Assembly: GCF_000350225.1 (NCBI RefSeq)
Contig: NW_005179190.1
Location: 51,000-114,999, forward strand
DNA: 64,000 bases
Reading direction: 5' to 3'
Source of the DNA: Chondrus crispus
Lineage: Eukaryota; Rhodophyta; Florideophyceae; Gigartinales; Gigartinaceae
The translations under genes and the position numbers were made by a program. The number at the start of each line of letters is the position of its first letter. Within the stretch, counting starts at the first letter, position 1. The notes under the pieces were generated by a model. It made no database searches. It was not told the DNA's origin and worked only from the letters and a program-made list of their open reading frames with translations. Of this stretch, positions 33,101-40,815 are shown piece after piece.

Positions 33101-34771
33101 GGGGTACGTGTCCTTCACCGTCACTGCGTTCAGCCTGCGGTAGTCTACGCAAAAACGCATTGACCCATCCGGCTTGGGCACCAGCAACACGGGCGACGCC
33201 CATTCTGACTGCGCTGGTTCTATCACTCCTGCCTCCAACATCTTCTGCACCTCTGCATCTTCTACTTCGCGGGCTTTAGGCCCGGCCCGATACGGGGCTT
33301 GTGCGACGGGACGAGTCTCGGGGATCAACTCGATCCGATGGACGGTGGTATTAATTTCGCCAAGCGTCCCATCCCACATCCTTGAATACTTCTTCAACAT
33401 CCGACGGAACCGCTCGCCCGGCCGTTCCGGCACGTGGCTCAGGTCGAGGTCCTCCACGTCCGGCGGTGGCGGCTCAATCCTGCGTTGCGGCTTCGTAGAT
33501 TCCGACGCGGAGAGCCCTGCCGACCGTTCTTCTGGCTGGTCCTCGCCCGCTTGATCCGAAGATTCGCATCTTGTCTCGCCCCTAGGCGTCTTGGTGGAAT
33601 TAGGAAAATTCTCCTTCTTCCTTTCTTGAATTCCGAGAACTTCACCAATGGTGGTTTTGCTCTCGAGCGCGGCTCTCGGGTGCGGTAATAATTCTGCCAC
33701 CACTTGGCCTTTTTGCACCCTGACAGGGTACGTCCTAAAATTCGCAACGAGTAAGCGAAATGGCCTGTCAGGCTCAACCTGAACGACACCATTCGTGCAC
33801 GTCAACCCGTGCCTTTCGTACAACGACGAGTACGGCTGAACCACCACCAAGCCCGCCCTCTTCGAGGTGCATTCCACGACGCGTTGCGTCCCTGGCTCGA
33901 TAGTCGTGGCTCTTGCCACTTTTACCTTAGGGGAAATTCGCTCCCCCTTTCCATGATTCTCGTCCTCTCCCGCAACGAGATTCTTCTTCCCTTTTCTCGT
34001 CGAGAACCGCCTAACTATCGGGACCTCCGAGAAATCTGCCAACTCAACCGTTTTCTTCCTTGGATAAATTGCTTCCACAAACCGGTCACAGTAGTCCGCG
34101 CCTAGAATTAGCGGGACTGCTAGTTTTTCGCATACAATAAACTCGGCTGCGGCCACAAATTTTCCAAGCCTCACAGGCATTCTAATTGTGCCGAGAGTCC
34201 GGAGTGGCCTATTGTTCGCGTCGCCGATATCTTGGATCGGTCCGTAGGACACTAAAGATTCCATTCCAGCTGGGAGTTCCGATTTTCGCACAAGGTTTGG
34301 TCCCGCGCCGGTGTCTAAAACAGACAACACCCGGCTCATCAATCCAATTGTGGGTCCGATGTCCGCGTAAACTTTGTAGTTTTTTCGCGCAAGAACCAAA
34401 ATCTTCTCGGGACACTCCCTTCGCTTAACCCTGTACCATGGTCTTCGAACTTCTTCCAGCAGATGATCTCGGGCTCGGCTCAAAATTTTCTTGACTTGAG
34501 CTGGCCCTTTGGGCTTATCCACCAATCCAACAACCTCCTCCTCGAGGCCTGATTTTTCCTTTAGAGACGGGGAACGGGGCTGAGCCCCGGGCACAGTACG
34601 TCGACCCTGTGCCTCTCGCGACTCATGCGAGATTCCCCTCTCTAGTTTTCCTGCCGCTGCGGGATCCTTCTCACATCCGACGGCGCGGGCCCCGCAGTGG
34701 GCCCTCTGAAGGGTTGGTTCGACCTCGGCGTTGAAGCACTCGGCGTGCTCGCCGTCTGCGAATCGAACCAA
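30188..34771 (-). CDS. pol: R1a Pol polyprotein (PR-RT-RNase H-INT-chromodomain)
   Basis: A 1527-codon frame, -1 relative to gag and overlapping it by 130 bases, so it is probably made as Gag-Pol by frameshifting at 34645-34651; the ATG at 34771 need not be used. Protease: DTGAG at residues 153-157. RT: YRRLNAV block; motif A reads SALEAISGY with Glu at 578 instead of the catalytic Asp; YLDD at 640-643 is intact. RNase H: VDTDASDY. Integrase: HHCC zinc region, catalytic D1098, D1158 and E1194 (DD35E spacing). The chromodomain near the C-terminus has VEWYGYTPEDATWEP. It acts in the cytoplasmic particle to copy the RNA and in the nucleus to insert the DNA. The motif A change predicts a weak or dead RT unless helped by a related copy. 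Confidence 0.93.
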   Translation of the reverse strand: MVRFADGEHAECFNAEVEPTLQRAHCGARAVGCEKDPAAAGKLERGISHESREAQGRRTVPGAQPRSPSLKEKSGLEEEVVGLVDKPKGPAQVKKILSRARDHLLEEVRRPWYRVKRRECPEKILVLARKNYKVYADIGPTIGLMSRVLSVLDTGAGPNLVRKSELPAGMESLVSYGPIQDIGDANNRPLRTLGTIRMPVRLGKFVAAAEFIVCEKLAVPLILGADYCDRFVEAIYPRKKTVELADFSEVPIVRRFSTRKGKKNLVAGEDENHGKGERISPKVKVARATTIEPGTQRVVECTSKRAGLVVVQPYSSLYERHGLTCTNGVVQVEPDRPFRLLVANFRTYPVRVQKGQVVAELLPHPRAALESKTTIGEVLGIQERKKENFPNSTKTPRGETRCESSDQAGEDQPEERSAGLSASESTKPQRRIEPPPPDVEDLDLSHVPERPGERFRRMLKKYSRMWDGTLGEINTTVHRIELIPETRPVAQAPYRAGPKAREVEDAEVQKMLEAGVIEPAQSEWASPVLLVPKPDGSMRFCVDYRRLNAVTVKDTYPLSRMDECLDSLGDTKVFSALEAISGYWQMLIPERDRDKTAFSCHSGLYRFSRMPFGLTNAPATFQRAMDILLSPFRWKCCLVYLDDIIIFSQSWEEHIVHVDEILSVLEKAGVKLKLRKCEFFVEKIKYLGHVVRPGTLEVDAARTVALEQVRYPQTQTQLRSFLGLCNVYRRFVSHYAKIAHPLNQLLKKGQPVQLEGFDEPCKKAFHKLKDAILAPPVLALPKKDLPYSVDTDASDYQIGAALFQTHPDAQRKPIGFFSRTLAAAERNYSVSEKECLAVIWAVQTLRPYLYGEHFVVHTDHASLRWLMNVTDPSGRLVRWRLRLSEFDFEIKYKKGKANSQADALSRLRTAGETVDEIDDEIPCFIAEPAEGTVEDEECIDAADDILALEGGTAPDRLDQFQAVTPEELIREQAVDPFCNRIKEEMDAGKVRTFSTETEELEGTLCRAAAEFVQVVIPQSLRDRVLGLSHYAKLAGHPGGRKLYKTLKRYFYWPTMALDCYAVAKNCAACARERVKLRKNTNEMKLFTPKAPLEFVAIDILGELITTKRGNRYILVISDRYSKLVRTVPLKKISAAHIAQAFVHHWVFVYGPPVKLLSDNGTQFTARFFQNVCRILGICNVFTTTYHPQANGQVERFNRTLTSALRKYVGKHPKDWDLFSDAVTFAKNTQVHRTTNIAPFELVLARAPRNIALQAQPALENFSSSRAYYLKWQSWLESLMQGADRSLRKEQARYKRNFDARLRKPQYEIPPGSYVFLRKEQGTASEPKHKLAQVATGPYQVKRSDQHTVVIAIGDQEERVSRDRVELAPSPMDYAPITGLRQALQFLGALELNEEGEVMEDEECPHTPAPTSGDQDNLISQAPTAETSPDLRDFRKSREEDELEDLQEGEGHSSEKGEETENTEYVIDRVADHDYQNGNLILKVEWYGYTPEDATWEPIEQLPRSAAVTYFRRKKLPLPPQVARARPG

Positions 34772-37107
34772 TTCTTGACCTTCAGGTAACTCGTCGATGG
34801 TATCCCTAGCCTCTCCATCGGAGACAACGCCTCATAATTTTCCAAAACTCGGTACATTTCCCGGAGGGAAAGAATGCACGTTGGCGCGGCGTGCCCCTTT
34901 TCATAGCAATGACAGCACACCAGACCGTGCGTCTTGACGGGATACGGCGTCCTAGGTCCTCCACGGGCCGGCGGCCTTCCTTGGCGTTGCGGCCTTCCCA
35001 TCCAGCCTGGCCTTCGAAACGTCGTACCCTTGTCTTCCATCGGAATGCGAGGCGCCGGCGTGTGGCCGCGCCCCCGAAACATCATCACGGGATCCGTGGG
35101 CTCTGAAAACGACTCCGTCGTGTATGCAGGCGTCGGTAAAGTTGACGACCCGCTGTCCCCGTAGTCCTCGTGTCCGTAGCCCTCCAATGGCTCAATGAAC
35201 TCCCCTTCGGCTACTAACGCTCCTTCGTAGTGATTTTCGCTACTTCCATGCGCACCGCACTCATCTGACGCGGACATGGACTCGGCTAAATGGACTGCGG
35301 CGTGACTTTTGCGACCGGGATAAGAAGCCCTCGGCTTCTTCCCCGCCCTGAACGTCGACGGCGTCTGAATCGTGACCTTCTTGGTCTTCTTGTCCTTAGC
35401 GCGGTTCGCCGAGCCATGCGCCTTCGCGTAATTCACTAGTCTCAAAAACGAAACGTCCCGATTGTCTTGCCGGTATTGAGATACCATCGGCTTGATACTC
35501 GAATCGAGTCCTTCAATAAACATCGTCATCTGTTCTTCCATCGAATATACGTTTCCACACCGGTTGCTTGCGTCCGTCAGACGGACATAAAATTCCATCT
35601 CGTCTTCAGACGGTCTTTGCTGAACTTCTCGCAATGCGAGCACGGCTTGACGGATCGCCTCGTCGGTTGCGAAACTCCTCAACAACGACTGTACGGCCTC
35701 CGGCCAAACGGATATCTTTCCGTGATGGGCCCCGGCCGTCTGAGACACCGAAGTGTGCTGTCTCAAGGCGATGCCGCTTAAAAATTCAGGCAACAGGCGG
35801 ATCGCTTGCCCCTCGTTCATTTCTTGAGTATCAAACTCTTGAACTAACTTTGCCAAAAAATCCAACACAAGGACCCCGTTCTCTCCTGTGAACGTGTTGT
35901 CCTTCTTCACCTTAGGCGGAATATCTCTCCTAATTTTTCTCACGGCGGTCCGCCGGGAACTTGACAAATATGTCTGCGGGTTCCGCCAACGGTACGTTCG
36001 GTACGAAAGTAACTTCTTGAAGAGGTAGTTGGTCGGATTCAGCTCCTCCAACTCCTCCCATCGCGGCCCGCGCCGCGTTGCGACATCTTCGGGCTCCGCG
36101 TCCTTGTCTCTCCGCGAGGCGGACGAAGTGACTCCGCCTCGTCTGGAGGAAATTTTCTTGCTTGACGAAATTCCGTTTCCGTCTTCTGAACGGCGTTCGG
36201 TATCGCCTGAATGGTTCGACGAACCGCCGTTACCATCTTCGGAGGGACCAAGCGACTCCGACTGTGAGTCGCAGTTCTCCGGATCGTCACTACAGTGACC
36301 CTTGCTTGCACGTCGCTTGTCCTTCTTCGAGGGCTTCGACTTAGAACTCCGCTGCCGAGCGGGCTTGTCCTTCTTCGACCGACGGTCGCCCTCTCTACCC
36401 GAAGGGAGCGGCTCGTCGTCCGATCCTTGCGGAGCTTGATCCGCGGCCTGCTCGAGGTCCTTGAGACGTTGCGCGGCGCGATCGAATCGGTCATCGATGC
36501 TTGTTCTAAATTTTCCTAAGGACTCCAAGGCTTGATTCGCGTCGCGCCTCGCGTCCTTGACTGAAATTTTCAACGAGGCTAGGACCTCCGGCTCCAGACT
36601 GTCGGTCGCCTCACCTCGCTCCTTCTCGACGAGATCCACTCGAGCCGACAGCTCTCCTAAAACGGTGTGGAACTCGGATGCTTGCAACTCCAGTTGCTTC
36701 CGGACGAGGGCTAATTCAGCCTCCAGATTTTTCTTCGCTTCTTCGCAAATTTCGCTGCTCATCTTCTCCAACTTCTCGTCGAGGTCAGTCTTGTCGGCGG
36801 CTATCCCCGTAGGGGATTCTTGATCTCCGGGGTCCGTGGCCGTATTGGCCTGGCTCCGGGTGCGAGGACCCCTCGGGATCCTCGACGCTCGTGCCGATCT
36901 GGCTCTGCTCGGCCCGGACCGACGTCCCCGGGTGCGCTTGTTGACATTGCTCGTACGAGCGGACCTACGCAGCAGAAAAGTTACAAACAAAAAGAAAATA
37001 AAAAAAGAGTCCGTTACCCAGACCACTTCCTTGTCGTAGACAAAACAGATTCTAGGTCGGGAGGCCACTTTTGTAGTGCGTCTCCAGACCGAGACTGTCG
37101 TCGACAA
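34642..37107 (-). CDS. gag: R1a Gag with coiled coil and CCHC zinc knuckle
   Basis: Structural protein that packages the element RNA. The frame is 821 codons from the first ATG, but the true start is uncertain. The first 60 codons run through a T-rich leader that reads as a hydrophobic stretch (FFIFFLFVTFLL), and M116 (36762) is an alternative start. Residues about 105-225 form a Leu/Glu-rich coiled coil, followed by a Lys/Ser-rich segment (225-350), then the capsid-like core (about 380-600). The CCHC knuckle CX2CX4HX4C is at 731-744. The stop TAG at 34642-34644 directly follows the putative slip site. The matching part in R1b (51350-52267) is 5'-truncated. Confidence 0.85.
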   Translation of the reverse strand: MSTTVSVWRRTTKVASRPRICFVYDKEVVWVTDSFFIFFLFVTFLLRRSARTSNVNKRTRGRRSGPSRARSARASRIPRGPRTRSQANTATDPGDQESPTGIAADKTDLDEKLEKMSSEICEEAKKNLEAELALVRKQLELQASEFHTVLGELSARVDLVEKERGEATDSLEPEVLASLKISVKDARRDANQALESLGKFRTSIDDRFDRAAQRLKDLEQAADQAPQGSDDEPLPSGREGDRRSKKDKPARQRSSKSKPSKKDKRRASKGHCSDDPENCDSQSESLGPSEDGNGGSSNHSGDTERRSEDGNGISSSKKISSRRGGVTSSASRRDKDAEPEDVATRRGPRWEELEELNPTNYLFKKLLSYRTYRWRNPQTYLSSSRRTAVRKIRRDIPPKVKKDNTFTGENGVLVLDFLAKLVQEFDTQEMNEGQAIRLLPEFLSGIALRQHTSVSQTAGAHHGKISVWPEAVQSLLRSFATDEAIRQAVLALREVQQRPSEDEMEFYVRLTDASNRCGNVYSMEEQMTMFIEGLDSSIKPMVSQYRQDNRDVSFLRLVNYAKAHGSANRAKDKKTKKVTIQTPSTFRAGKKPRASYPGRKSHAAVHLAESMSASDECGAHGSSENHYEGALVAEGEFIEPLEGYGHEDYGDSGSSTLPTPAYTTESFSEPTDPVMMFRGRGHTPAPRIPMEDKGTTFRRPGWMGRPQRQGRPPARGGPRTPYPVKTHGLVCCHCYEKGHAAPTCILSLREMYRVLENYEALSPMERLGIPSTSYLKVKNWFDSQTASTPSASTPRSNQPFRGPTAGPAPSDVRRIPQRQEN
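34645..34651 (-). promoter_or_regulatory. Putative -1 frameshift site at the R1a gag-pol junction
   Basis: Minus strand GGAAAAC, in gag phase G-GAA-AAC, immediately before the TAG stop of gag; pol is in the -1 frame. The same place in R1b is the canonical GGGAAAC and in R2 GGGAAAA. The R1a version departs from the X-XXY-YYZ rule by one base, so slippage may be reduced. Confidence 0.55.
36965..37017 (-). other. Possible 53-nt GT-AG intron in the R1a leader
   Basis: On the minus strand GTAACGG starts at 37017, a strong poly-T tract follows and GCGTAG ends at 36965. This is the layout of a short intron and would explain the odd hydrophobic translation at the start of gag. It is not a multiple of three, so removing it changes which upstream ATG is in frame. 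Confidence 0.25.
37050..37080 (-). repeat. Duplicated primer-binding-site/LTR junction of R1a
   Basis: A near copy of the PBS (37050-37067, one mismatch to 37144-37161) is followed by CTTTTGTAGTGC, the same four-base spacer and first nine bases of the LTR. The true junction lies 94 bases away. This is a relic of an LTR end inside the leader. Confidence 0.8.
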
Positions 37108-37143
37108 AATTTCTAGATCAGGTCTGCTGCACAGTAGACAAAT

Positions 37144-37161
37144 TTCTAGGTCGGGAGACCA
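37144..37161 (-). promoter_or_regulatory. Primer-binding site of R1a
   Basis: The minus strand starts TGGTCTCCCGACCTAGAA four bases after the 5' LTR. TGG pairs with the CCA end of a tRNA. The 18-nt length and a C at the position pairing to tRNA nucleotide 61 fit nucleotides 59-76 of a tRNA. Exactly these 18 bases are also next to the 5' LTR of R2. Confidence 0.8.
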
Positions 37162-37165
37162 CTTT

Positions 37166-38216
37166 TGTAGTGCAATGCGCCTGTCGGGCAGAGACCGCGG
37201 TCCGATGGTCCAGCAAAAACAACAACAGCAACAAAAGAAGAACTGCCGATGGCACAGCGCTACGGAGTGTCCGACTCTCCCTTCTCCGTTTAAACGAGCT
37301 TGTCACTCGTAGTAGCTCGGATCCCTGATGGGGGGGGCACAGAGAAATAGCCCGGCCCGGGATCGGTGTGGTAGAGACTTGCCAATAGATCTGCTCGACG
37401 AGTGTGGGGTGGGGCGCATACGTAGGTACCCCGGTTCCACTGGGTTGTAAGGCCAATGCTCGTTGAGCTTCTTCGACACCTTGTAACGCGACAAGGCCTT
37501 CGACGGGGGCGTCGCAACGCAGCCCGACGGGATGAAATGAAAGTAGCAGCGCTACGTCAACCGTGCCGCCCGATGGCTCGAAACACCTACACCGGTTCGG
37601 TCGCAACCGACACCGATGGTACCAACACTGGCTCGTAATTTGACGGAGCCCTTCGAAGGAGACGTCGTTGCAACAGTCTCCGTCGGAAAATGGGTTACAG
37701 TAGCAGCGCTACGTCAACTGTGTCGCCCGATGGCTCGAAACACCTACACCGGTTCGGTCGCAACCGAGGCCGATGGCACCAACACAAGATAAGGGAAAAA
37801 TAGGTAGAATTAGAGATAGAAAAGGATAGGGAAATAAAGGAAAGAGAAAAGGGAACCCCGAGCGATAGAGGATGCCGTAGGCTTAGGTAAAAAGGAGCGT
37901 CTTGATAGAGACGGACTTCGACCAAGGCGACATTCAACTCCGGCAACTCGGGTTGGTTTATTGACTTGTTCGGTCAAAGGGCTAAGTTATATAGAGCCCC
38001 GCCGGGGCGAGTACAGTAGCTCCCGGCTCTAGATTCTAGATCTAATCTAGTGTCAGCAAAATTAATGCCAACTAATTAACTAAATAAAATAATTAAAAAT
38101 TAAAAATTAAAACTGTGCAATTATTCACACGTGTGTCCCCCAAACCCGGACTACTTTTCATATCCAAATGTTTTCCTTTCTTTTCACCCCCCTTTCCAGG
38201 TGCGTATTGCACTACA
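37166..38216 (-). repeat. 5' LTR of R1a (L1, 1051 bp)
   Basis: Same termini as the 3' LTR. It should drive transcription leftwards into gag-pol. Over about 850 consecutive bases it is identical to the 3' LTR by eye, except for a small AT-rich indel near 38085-38110. The first 180 bases carry about ten differences, mostly transitions. Confidence 0.95.
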
Positions 38217-39559
38217 GAAGACCTTGGTGTCACCAAGCGATTCCAGGCACTCGACCATCCTTGGTAAAGGGTCCGTGTCCTTTATGGTAACCGCGTTTAA
38301 CCGGCGGTAATCAACGCAAAAGCGCATCGATCCGTCCGGCTTGGGCACCAACAAAACGGGCGACGCCCATTCTGACTGCGCCGGTTCGATGACTCCTGCT
38401 TCTAACATCTTCTGCACTTCTGCATCTTCTACTTCTCGAGCTTTCGGTCCCGCTCGATATGGGGCTTGTGCGATATGCCTGGTCTCTGGGGCGAACTCAA
38501 TGCGATGGACCGTGTTGTTGATCTCTCCGAGAGTCCCGTCCCACATGCGTGAGTATTTCTTCAACATCTGACGGAATCTTTCGCGCAGCCGGTCCGGCAC
38601 GTGACTCAGGTCGAGTTCCTCCAAGTCCGGCGGTGGGGGCTCGATCCGTCGTTCCGGCTTCGTAGATACCTTCGCGGAGAGCTCGCCCGACCGTTCGTCC
38701 AGCTGGTCCTCGCGGTCTTGTTCTGACGATGTATATCTTCTGTCGCCCTTAGGCGACTTGGTAGAATTAATAAAACGTTTCCTGTCCTCTCTTGAGCTCC
38801 AAGCACTTCTCCGATTGTAGTCTTGCTTTCCAACACGGCCCTTGGGTGGGGTAGAAGCTCTGCTACCACTTGACCCTTCTGAACCCTGACAGGGTGCGGT
38901 CTAAAGTTCGCCACTAATAAGCGAAATGGTCTGTCAGGCTCCACTTGAGCCACCCCTTTTGAAGTCACCAACTCATGCTTGTCGTACAGAGGCGAGTAGG
39001 GCCGGACCACGACGAGACCGTTTCTTTTTGAAACACATTGGACTACTTGTTGCGTACCTGGTTCAATCGTCGTCGCCTTAGCCATTTTCACCTTCGGGGA
39101 TATCCTTTCCCCTTTTCCATCTTCCTCGTCCCGTCCTTGAACGAGAGTCCTTTTCCCTTTTCTCGGCGAGAATTTTTGCACAATCGGAACCTCCGAAAAA
39201 TCCACCAACTCCACCTTTTTCTTCCGGGGGTAGATGGCTCCTACGAACCGATCACAATAGTCTGCACCTAGAATTAGCAGCACGGCGAGTTTCTCGCATA
39301 CTATAAATTCGGCTATAGCCACAAATCGTCCCAGCCTCACAGGCATCTTGATCGTGTCAACTGTGCGAAGCGGCCTGTTATTTGCATCGCCGCTGTCTTG
39401 CGTAGGTCCAAAGGATACAAGGGCTTCCAATCCTGCGGGAAGCTCGGATTTCCGAATCAGGTTCGGGCCAGCGCGGGTGTCCAACACGGACAGTGCACGG
39501 CTCATCAGCCCGACCTTCGGTCCAATGTCCGCGAAGACCTTATAATTCTTCCTCGCAAG
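38217..39559 (-). pseudogene. R1b protease and N-terminal RT, between R1a and R2
   Basis: From right to left on the minus strand: ARKNYKVFADIGP, then the protease active site as DTRAG (Gly to Arg against DTGAG in R1a), the rest of protease, then RT with VHRIEFAPETR, GVIEPAQSEWASP and YRRLNAV, ending at KVF where R1a inserted. A frameshift lies near 38600-38780, where two overlapping frames (to 38184 and from 39772) take over from one another. The DTRAG change alone should inactivate an aspartic protease. The long frame that starts at 39772 is chimeric with the R2 LTR and is not a gene. Confidence 0.85.
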
Positions 39560-40324
39560 TTTAGTAGAACGTGCCGCGCTCGACCGGCTTCGGGTAGCGG
39601 GAGCTGCGACACGTCGTACTGTAGTTCGAGACGTGTGAGACGCGACGAGTGCCGTGCACACGTGTAGTACGAACCACAAAACAAGACAGAAGGGAATTCG
39701 GTAGCTGGTTGGTAGAGGTTTTGGTAGAACGGTGTGGGTTCGACACATCGATGCCACGAAAGGCAGATCCACGTCCTCGACGTGGTAACTCGATGCCGTG
39801 CGGAGGCGACGCCGTCACGGAGGACGAATCCGGGCGCTATGCGGGGCGCTCGTCGTGCGTTACCCCTGCGGTGGAGTACTTTTCGTTGTACTCGATGTAC
39901 AAAAAGGGAAGACGAAAACGTAGTCAGGCGAAAGACTTAGGCACAAAACCAAGGGACAACGGGGTCGGCCCTCGAGTTGATGCCACCGCGTTGATCGATG
40001 ACCCACTCGAGTCCTTCCCCTTCCCTACTTTATTATATCAACTACAGTAGTCCCCGTTCTTACAGTGCCAGACTGTAACGGTACGACTACACGTCAGGCA
40101 GTAACGGTCCTGCACTTGGGCGCCAGCGAAGTACGCCGGTATCATACATTAGACGGTATGATTCGAGTACAGTACGTACACGGACGCGAATTGCGCTGCC
40201 CAACTTACCGGGCGATAAGGTAATTACCTTTCGAATTGGGAATTAACCAATGCGGTCCTTGTCATACACCATTGGGTGTTCGAGTACAGTATGTACACTA
40301 GTGGACACTTGGCGATATACCACA
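39560..40324 (-). repeat. 3' LTR of R2 (L2, 765 bp)
   Basis: On the plus strand it begins TTTAGTAGAAC (second base changed from G to T compared with the other copy) and ends GCGATATACCACA. In sense direction it is TGTGGTATATCGCC to TTCTACTACA. It carries the AAGGTAATTACCTT palindrome and the CTACTGTAG-TATA promoter block. Confidence 0.93.
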
Positions 40325-40350
40325 TGGCCCCCTCCTCGCCTTGAGCGTCC
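40325..40350 (-). other. Terminal polypurine tract of R2
   Basis: The minus strand reads GGCGAGGAGGGGGCCA directly before the 3' LTR. The twelve bases AGGAGGGGGCCA recur at 43311-43322 near the end of pol. Confidence 0.75.
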
Positions 40351-40450
40351 AGCTTAAATTTTGCAAAAAATATTTTGCGAAAAATTACGCACGGCGCGTG
40401 CGCTAAAGACTCATGTGTCCCGCTTCAAATTTTGCGCAAAAATTAAGCAG
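40351..40450 (+). promoter_or_regulatory. Probable promoter region of the R2 antisense gene
   Basis: An AT-rich island upstream of the antisense frame, with two related blocks: GCTTAAATTTTGCAAAA (about 40352) and the inverted GCGCAAAAATTAAGC (40433-40447), plus the dyad AAATTTTGCGCAAAAATT. The region lies between the polypurine tract and the first long plus-strand frame. Promoter function is inferred from position and composition only. Confidence 0.35.
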
Positions 40451-40815
40451 GACAAATCAGCTGCGGACACGTGTGTCCTCGTTTGGCCACGGATCTTGCC
40501 AAGCGTGCATCTCGCCGTCGGAGTTCGAATGTGTTGACAGCGCAGCGTCTGGTGCGACCGCGCGCAGCGAAAGGGTAGACCATCGGTCCGTCTCGTTTCA
40601 GTTTGTCGTCCCACGACTCGTTCTCCAATTCTCGGTGCGATTCGATCACACTCCGTTGTTCTTCTGCATAAGGTAAGCCATGCGAGCTTCCTTTCGTTTT
40701 CCGTACCGCGGGCGGCACCGGTTGCTCCGCGCAGTCGTTCTGACTTAACAGATCGTGTTTTTCGGCGTCCTTTATGTGACGCAGACGTATCCCGCGCGAA
40801 TCCCCCTCGCTTGCG

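Larger units (their letters stand above)
25167..38216 (-). mobile_element. R1a: complete 13.05-kb Ty3/gypsy chromodomain retrotransposon
   Basis: Two direct LTRs (25167-26218 and 37166-38216) flank long gag and pol frames on the minus strand. GAAGA is repeated outside (25162-25166 and 38217-38221), and the interrupted RT of R1b resumes exactly after it. A polypurine tract adjoins the 3' LTR and an 18-nt primer-binding site adjoins the 5' LTR. Compared with the other elements this is the youngest and best preserved copy: by eye the LTRs differ at roughly ten positions in 1050. Confidence 0.95.

Noticed and set aside
36965..37107. N-terminal membrane segment of R1a Gag
   Set aside because: The hydrophobic run is encoded by a T-rich leader that looks more like an intron or untranslated tract than a designed membrane helix.
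38606..39772. 388-codon minus-strand frame as a gene
   Set aside because: Its first 70 or so codons lie in the R2 LTR. The rest is the protease region of R1b. The frame is a product of the insertion.
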